From an uncultured Clostridia bacterium (GTDB taxonomy: Bacteria; Bacillota; Clostridia; Christensenellales; Aristaeellaceae), in the NCBI GenBank assembly GCA_947596085.1, contig CANQEW010000001.1, forward strand, positions 62,001 to 126,000: a stretch of 64,000 nt of DNA, given 5' to 3'. Each line of letters begins with the position of its first letter. Position 1 is the first letter of the stretch. Positions 60,483-64,000 of this stretch are shown in pieces. The notes beneath the pieces are model-generated. The model did no database searches, was not told where the DNA came from, and saw only the letters and a list, made by a program, of their open reading frames with translations. A program made the translations under genes and the position numbers.

Positions 60483-61889
60483 TTACAGAATATACTCCGC
60501 CTTCGGCGCGGGACGATTCTTCATCTCCTCGCGCTTCGCGGTGTGCACTTCGGAGTCGTAGCCCATGACCGCGTAGGCGGCAATCTTGCTCTCCTCCACG
60601 CCGGGCTGATTGAAGGTGTTGATGTTGAGCAGCGCGCCGGTGTAGGCCGTGACCAGCTCGAAGAAGTACAGCAGCTGGCCGATCGTGCCCGCGTTGACCT
60701 CCGGCAGCGTGATGGTCTGGCACATGCGCTGCGCCTTGAACAGCGCGTATTCGGTGCCCTGACGCTCCGCCTCGATCAGCTGGTTGTGGCTCTTGCCGCC
60801 CAGGAACGCGATGGTCGGAATGTCGTCGCAGCCGTGCGGGATGGGCGTGGTCGCGCGGAACTTCTCCACCTTCAGGAAGGTGATCACCTTGTCGTAGGGG
60901 CCCTCGGTGTAGAGCTGGAGCTGGGAGTGCTGGTCGGTGACACCCAGCGTCTTGATTGGCGTCTGGCCTGCGTTGCAGGGCTTGCCGTCCAGCGTGACGT
61001 TCTTGCCCAGGGACTCCGCCCAGAGCTGCGCGTACCAGTCCGCCATCAGCTTCAGGCTGTCGGCGTAGGGCATCATCACGGACATGTTCGCGCCCTTCTT
61101 CATCGCCAGGAACATCAGACCCGCGTCCAGCAGCGCCGGATTGGCGAATGCGTCGTCGGTCTTGCAGCGCTGATCCATCTCCTTCGCCCCGGCGACCATC
61201 GCGCGGATGTCGATACCCGTCACCGCCGCGGCGATCAGGCCCACCGGGCACAGCTCGGAGAAGCGGCCGCCCACGCCGTCCGGAATGTAGAAGGTCTCGA
61301 AGCCCTCGCGCTGGGCGATCTTGATCAGGAAGCCCTTCTTCTCGGAGGTGGTGATGAGGATGTGCTTCTTCCACTCGTCGCCCAGCGCCGCCTTGAGCGC
61401 GTCGGTGACGATTAGATACTGGCTCATGGTCTCGGCCGTGCCGCCGGACTTGGTGATGACGTTGAAGCAGGTGGTCTTGAGGTCGATCACGTCCATCAGC
61501 GCCGCCATGCGCTCGGGGTCGATGTTGTCCTCGATGTAGAGCCTCGGCCCGCCGCGCTTTTCGGCGGGAAGCTCATTGTAGTGCAGGTGATTGAGCGCCT
61601 GCTGCACCGCCGCCGGACCCAGCGCGCTGCCGCCGATGCCCAGCACCACGAACGCGTCGAACTCCTTGCGAATGCGCGCCGCGGCAGCTTCAATCCTGGC
61701 AAGGATTTCCTGCTGATTGTAGGGCAGATCCATCCAGCCCTGCATGTCCACGCCGCGCCCGGCCTCCACCGCCGCGTGCGCCTTCTTCAGCTCGGGGATC
61801 ATCGCGTCCAGCTCCGCGCGGGCGATGCCCTTCGGGCCGACGTACTCCGCCATCATGGCGTTTACATCCAGACGAATTTGATTGCTCAT
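60483..61889 (-). CDS. pgi: glucose-6-phosphate isomerase
   Basis: A 468-residue glycolytic enzyme that interconverts glucose 6-phosphate and fructose 6-phosphate. The sugar-phosphate site is LGIGGSALGPAAVQQAL, and ITKSGGTAETMSQYLI and VGGRFSELCPVGLIAAAV follow, with the late His in FLGGKSHNQLIEAE. The length fits the shorter Firmicutes form. GGAGG lies about 10 bases before the ATG. It is separated from the RACo-like gene by its own terminator. Confidence 0.94.
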   Translation of the reverse strand: MSNQIRLDVNAMMAEYVGPKGIARAELDAMIPELKKAHAAVEAGRGVDMQGWMDLPYNQQEILARIEAAAARIRKEFDAFVVLGIGGSALGPAAVQQALNHLHYNELPAEKRGGPRLYIEDNIDPERMAALMDVIDLKTTCFNVITKSGGTAETMSQYLIVTDALKAALGDEWKKHILITTSEKKGFLIKIAQREGFETFYIPDGVGGRFSELCPVGLIAAAVTGIDIRAMVAGAKEMDQRCKTDDAFANPALLDAGLMFLAMKKGANMSVMMPYADSLKLMADWYAQLWAESLGKNVTLDGKPCNAGQTPIKTLGVTDQHSQLQLYTEGPYDKVITFLKVEKFRATTPIPHGCDDIPTIAFLGGKSHNQLIEAERQGTEYALFKAQRMCQTITLPEVNAGTIGQLLYFFELVTAYTGALLNINTFNQPGVEESKIAAYAVMGYDSEVHTAKREEMKNRPAPKAEYIL

Positions 61890-61923
61890 AGTCCATAATC
61901 CTCCATGTTATATTTATGTTCAT

Positions 61924-61952
61924 ATTATAGGCGATTCGGCGGCTTTTTGCAA
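61924..61952 (-). promoter_or_regulatory. sigma-A promoter of pgi
   Basis: TTGCAA (61952-61947) and TATAAT (61929-61924) on the minus strand, spacer 17. Confidence 0.8.
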
Positions 61953-61976
61953 GACGTAGGATACCACAAATTACAT

Positions 61977-62006
61977 TTGATTTTGGCCGCGCCGCGGTGC
62001 GATAAT
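61977..62006 (+). promoter_or_regulatory. promoter of the DUF3810 gene
   Basis: TTGATT (61977-61982) and GATAAT (62001-62006), spacer 18, back to back with the pgi promoter. Confidence 0.6.
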
Positions 62007-62035
62007 ACACATATAGAAGTTGAGGAGGTTTCACC

Positions 62036-62959
62036 ATGCGGATTCGTCGCGCGTTTGCGGCTCTGACCGCTCTGCTCGCGGCGGCGCTGGCCGCCGCCGT
62101 GCGCCTGTGCCCGGGATTTGCGCGCATGTGGTCCGGCGCGGTGGCGCGGCCCGCGCTGCGCGCGCTCTCCGCGCTCACCGCCCGGCTGCCGTTCGCATTG
62201 CTGGAATGGGGGCTCCTGGCGCTGGCGCTTCTGCTGTTCGGCGCGGTCTGCTTCCGCTGGGGCCGAAGCGGCCCGCGCGCCGCGTGCGCCCTGCTCGTTC
62301 GCCGAATCCTGGGCTTCGCGCTAGCTGTGGCGGTGATGTTCGCATCCCTCTGGCTCCCCCTCTACCCCGCCGCCTCCGCGTCCGCCCGCGCCGCCACGAG
62401 CGCGCAGCTGATCGCCTCCTGCGAGCGGCTGATCGGCGAATTGAACGCCTCCGCGCAGAGCTTCGCCCGCGCGCCCTCCGACCTGCCGGCGAAGAGGATC
62501 GCCTTCCCCTTCTGGATGCGCGCGTTCGGCATCACGGGCTTCTTCTCCTTCCCCACCGGCGAGGCGCTCGTCTCCCCGGAGCTGCCGGACTGCGCGCTGC
62601 CCTTCGTGGCAGTGCACGAGCGCATGCACGCGAACGGCGTCGCGGGCGAAGGCGCGGCCAACATCGCCGCCTGGGAGGACTGCATGGAGCGCGGCGGACT
62701 CTACGCGGACTCGGCGCGGATCTGGGCGCTCAAATACTCCATGGACATGCTCTACGACGACGATCCCGCCGCCTACTCCGCCTGCCGCGGGCAGATGAGC
62801 GACGCCACCGCCGCGCACTATCGCGCCGTGGGCGGCGGCTGCCGCGGCGAGGCGATCCGCCCCGGCGCGCGGGCGGCGTTTTCGGCACTGGGCGTGGGCG
62901 AAGCGGCCAGCGACTACGAAATTCTGGCACTGTACCTTGCGTCGCGGATTCCGATCTGA
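62036..62959 (+). CDS. DUF3810 membrane protein with HExxH motif
   Basis: A 307-residue protein with two or three N-terminal membrane helices (about 6-24, 55-75 and 92-112) and an exported domain that carries HERMH (in FVAVHERMHANGVAGEGAANIAAW), the zinc-protease type HExxH followed by a helical Glu. This matches DUF3810 in layout. A protease activity is likely by motif but untested for most members. GGAGGTTTCACC precedes the ATG. It is very Arg/Ala-rich. Confidence 0.85.
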   Translation: MRIRRAFAALTALLAAALAAAVRLCPGFARMWSGAVARPALRALSALTARLPFALLEWGLLALALLLFGAVCFRWGRSGPRAACALLVRRILGFALAVAVMFASLWLPLYPAASASARAATSAQLIASCERLIGELNASAQSFARAPSDLPAKRIAFPFWMRAFGITGFFSFPTGEALVSPELPDCALPFVAVHERMHANGVAGEGAANIAAWEDCMERGGLYADSARIWALKYSMDMLYDDDPAAYSACRGQMSDATAAHYRAVGGGCRGEAIRPGARAAFSALGVGEAASDYEILALYLASRIPI

Positions 62960-62965
62960 TATAAT
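62937..62965 (+). promoter_or_regulatory. promoter of the rluA-type gene inside the end of the DUF3810 gene
   Basis: TTGCGT (62937-62942) and TATAAT (62960-62965), spacer 17, overlapping the stop of the upstream gene. Confidence 0.65.
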
Positions 62966-62997
62966 TCGGGCAGGATGTGGATGGAGATGTTTTGCCC

Positions 62998-63966
62998 GTG
63001 AAGGAATTCGTAATCGCGAAGGCCGACGACGGCCGGAAGTTGGAGAAGTGGCTCATCCGGGAGATGCCCGCCGTGGGCATCGGGCAGCGGCGCAAGTTCT
63101 TTCGCCTGAAGCGGTACAAGCTGAACGGCCGCCCCGCCCGCGAGGACGCGCGGCTATGCGCAGGCGACGTGCTGCAAATCTACTTAAACGACGAGCTGTT
63201 CGAACGGCCGAAGCGGGAGGATCCCTTCCTGTCGAAGATCCGCCCCGCGCTGCGGGTCGTCTATGAGGACGAGGGCGTATTGATCGTGGACAAAAAGCCC
63301 GGCCTGGCCGCCCACCCCGACGCGAACGAAAAGGTGGACACCCTCCTCACTCACGCGCAGGCCTACCTCTATCAGAAGGGAGAATACGATCCCGCCGCGC
63401 CGGGCGCCTTTGCGCCCGCGCTGTGCAATCGGCTGGACCGCTTCACCGGCGGTTTAGAGCTGATCGCCAAGACGCGGGAGGCGATGGAGGCGCTCAACCG
63501 CGCCATTCGGGAGCGCGAGGTCGCGAAGTTCTACCTCTGCGCCGCCTTCGGCCGCTTTCGCCGCCGGGAGGGGATGCTGGACAACTACATCGTCAAGCGC
63601 CCCGGCGCGCGAAAGGTGGAAATCAGCTTGCGCCCCTGCCCCAGCGGCCAGCGCGCGCGCACGCGCTGGCGCGTGCTGGCGGAGCATGGAGAGCTGACGC
63701 TGCTGGAGTGCGAGCTGCTCACCGGCCGTACCCATCAAATCCGCGCCCAGCTCGCCCACGCGGGGCACCCGCTGCTGGGCGACGGCCAGTACGGCGATCC
63801 CCGCCGCAGCGAGCGCTGCGGCAGGAGCTATCAGGCGCTGTGCGCCTACCGCCTGAAGTTCAACTTCGCGGGCGATCCCGGCCCGCTGGCGGCGCTCGCC
63901 GGGCGGGAATTCATCGCCGGACTGCCCGGCTTCGTCCGCGAATACTTTCCGGAGTTCGAGCCATGA
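62998..63966 (+). CDS. RluA-family pseudouridine synthase
   Basis: A 322-residue RNA-modifying enzyme. An S4-like N-terminal domain is followed by the catalytic Asp in CNRLDRFTGGLEL (the family usually has HRLDRxTSG, so the His and Ser are replaced while Asp is kept) and the C-terminal RTHQIRAQLAHAGHPLLGDGQYG. It converts uridine to pseudouridine in rRNA or tRNA; which site cannot be told from sequence. GTG at 62998 gives the usual N-terminus (KEFVIAKADDGRKLEKWL) with GGAG upstream. A GTG at 62977 extends it. Confidence 0.88.
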   Translation: MKEFVIAKADDGRKLEKWLIREMPAVGIGQRRKFFRLKRYKLNGRPAREDARLCAGDVLQIYLNDELFERPKREDPFLSKIRPALRVVYEDEGVLIVDKKPGLAAHPDANEKVDTLLTHAQAYLYQKGEYDPAAPGAFAPALCNRLDRFTGGLELIAKTREAMEALNRAIREREVAKFYLCAAFGRFRRREGMLDNYIVKRPGARKVEISLRPCPSGQRARTRWRVLAEHGELTLLECELLTGRTHQIRAQLAHAGHPLLGDGQYGDPRRSERCGRSYQALCAYRLKFNFAGDPGPLAALAGREFIAGLPGFVREYFPEFEP

Positions 63967-64000
63967 GCCTGCTGCTGATCGCCGAGATTCAAGGCGAAAC
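63963..64000 (+). CDS. start of an unidentified gene, cut by the window end
   Basis: ATG at 63963 overlaps the stop of the pseudouridine synthase gene as ATGA, and the frame MSLLLIAEIQGE stays open to the end. Translational coupling suggests a real gene, but twelve residues do not identify it. Confidence 0.5.
   Translation, partial: MSLLLIAEIQGE

Overview
The window looks like chromosome of a GC-rich, spore-forming member of the Clostridia (Bacillota). The family signature resembles Christensenellales-type gut anaerobes, but I infer that from gene content and cannot prove it by search. Supporting signs are AGGAGG-type ribosome binding sites at most genes, two T-box leaders, a YabP/YabQ sporulation pair behind a sigma-E-like -10 box, dimeric-type glycyl-tRNA synthetase, LytR-CpsA-Psr proteins, a CpsB/C/D tyrosine-phosphorylation module, TTG and GTG starts, and many sigma-A promoters with 17-bp spacers.

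Layout. 0.3-2.0 kb: ECF sigma factor and membrane anti-sigma-like protein (minus). 2.1-3.8 kb: T-box plus serS. 3.8-4.3 kb: a ~500-bp element with long inverted ends. 4.3-5.2 kb: TraX-like membrane protein. 5.5-11.3 kb: type I restriction-modification operon hsdR - small ORF - hsdS - hsdM with a terminator. 11.3-13.9 kb: glyS and two unknown genes (minus). 14-18.9 kb: a very acidic membrane protein, glpK, yabP-yabQ and a DivIC-like division protein. 19-22.3 kb: a 1071-residue membrane-anchored protein carrying 13 tandem His/Cys modules. 22.7-26.3 kb: CapA-like protein, mutY, nagA. 26.4-30.8 kb (minus): a LoaP/NusG-like antiterminator heading degenerate LCP, CpsC, CpsD, CpsB and LCP genes, with no glycosyltransferases. 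31-35.1 kb: DUF11 protein, MATE transporter, CAP protein, tlyA. 35.2-36.4 kb: a decayed IS256-family element. 36.6-39.3 kb: alanine T-box plus Na+/alanine symporter, YfcE-type phosphodiesterase, tRNA-Arg(ACG). 39.4-43.4 kb: exported aldo/keto reductase and acetyltransferase divergent from a LysR regulator, then a ferredoxin-type aldo/keto reductase. 43.7-47.2 kb: Cys-rich small protein, YitT, signal peptidase I with a small membrane protein, GIY-YIG protein. 47.2-57.6 kb: an oligopeptide-type ABC operon (oppA-B-C-D-F plus a degenerate ApbE-like gene) beside a LysR regulator. 57.8-61.9 kb: DUF3786, an orphan RACo-like [2Fe-2S]/ASKHA activator, pgi. 62-64 kb: DUF3810 HExxH membrane protein, RluA-family pseudouridine synthase and the start of another gene.

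How parts work together. The two T-boxes tie serS and the alanine symporter to uncharged tRNA-Ser and tRNA-Ala. The opp operon has a strong promoter, a structured leader and an intercistronic hairpin after oppA that could set high binding-protein to permease ratios. The Cps genes form a regulatory and chain-length module whose biosynthetic genes must lie elsewhere. The most unusual features are the 13-module His/Cys protein, the opp ATPases (one with a ~230-residue charged insertion, one with a two-helix membrane tail), and the acidic protein with repeated RRGLFG motifs.
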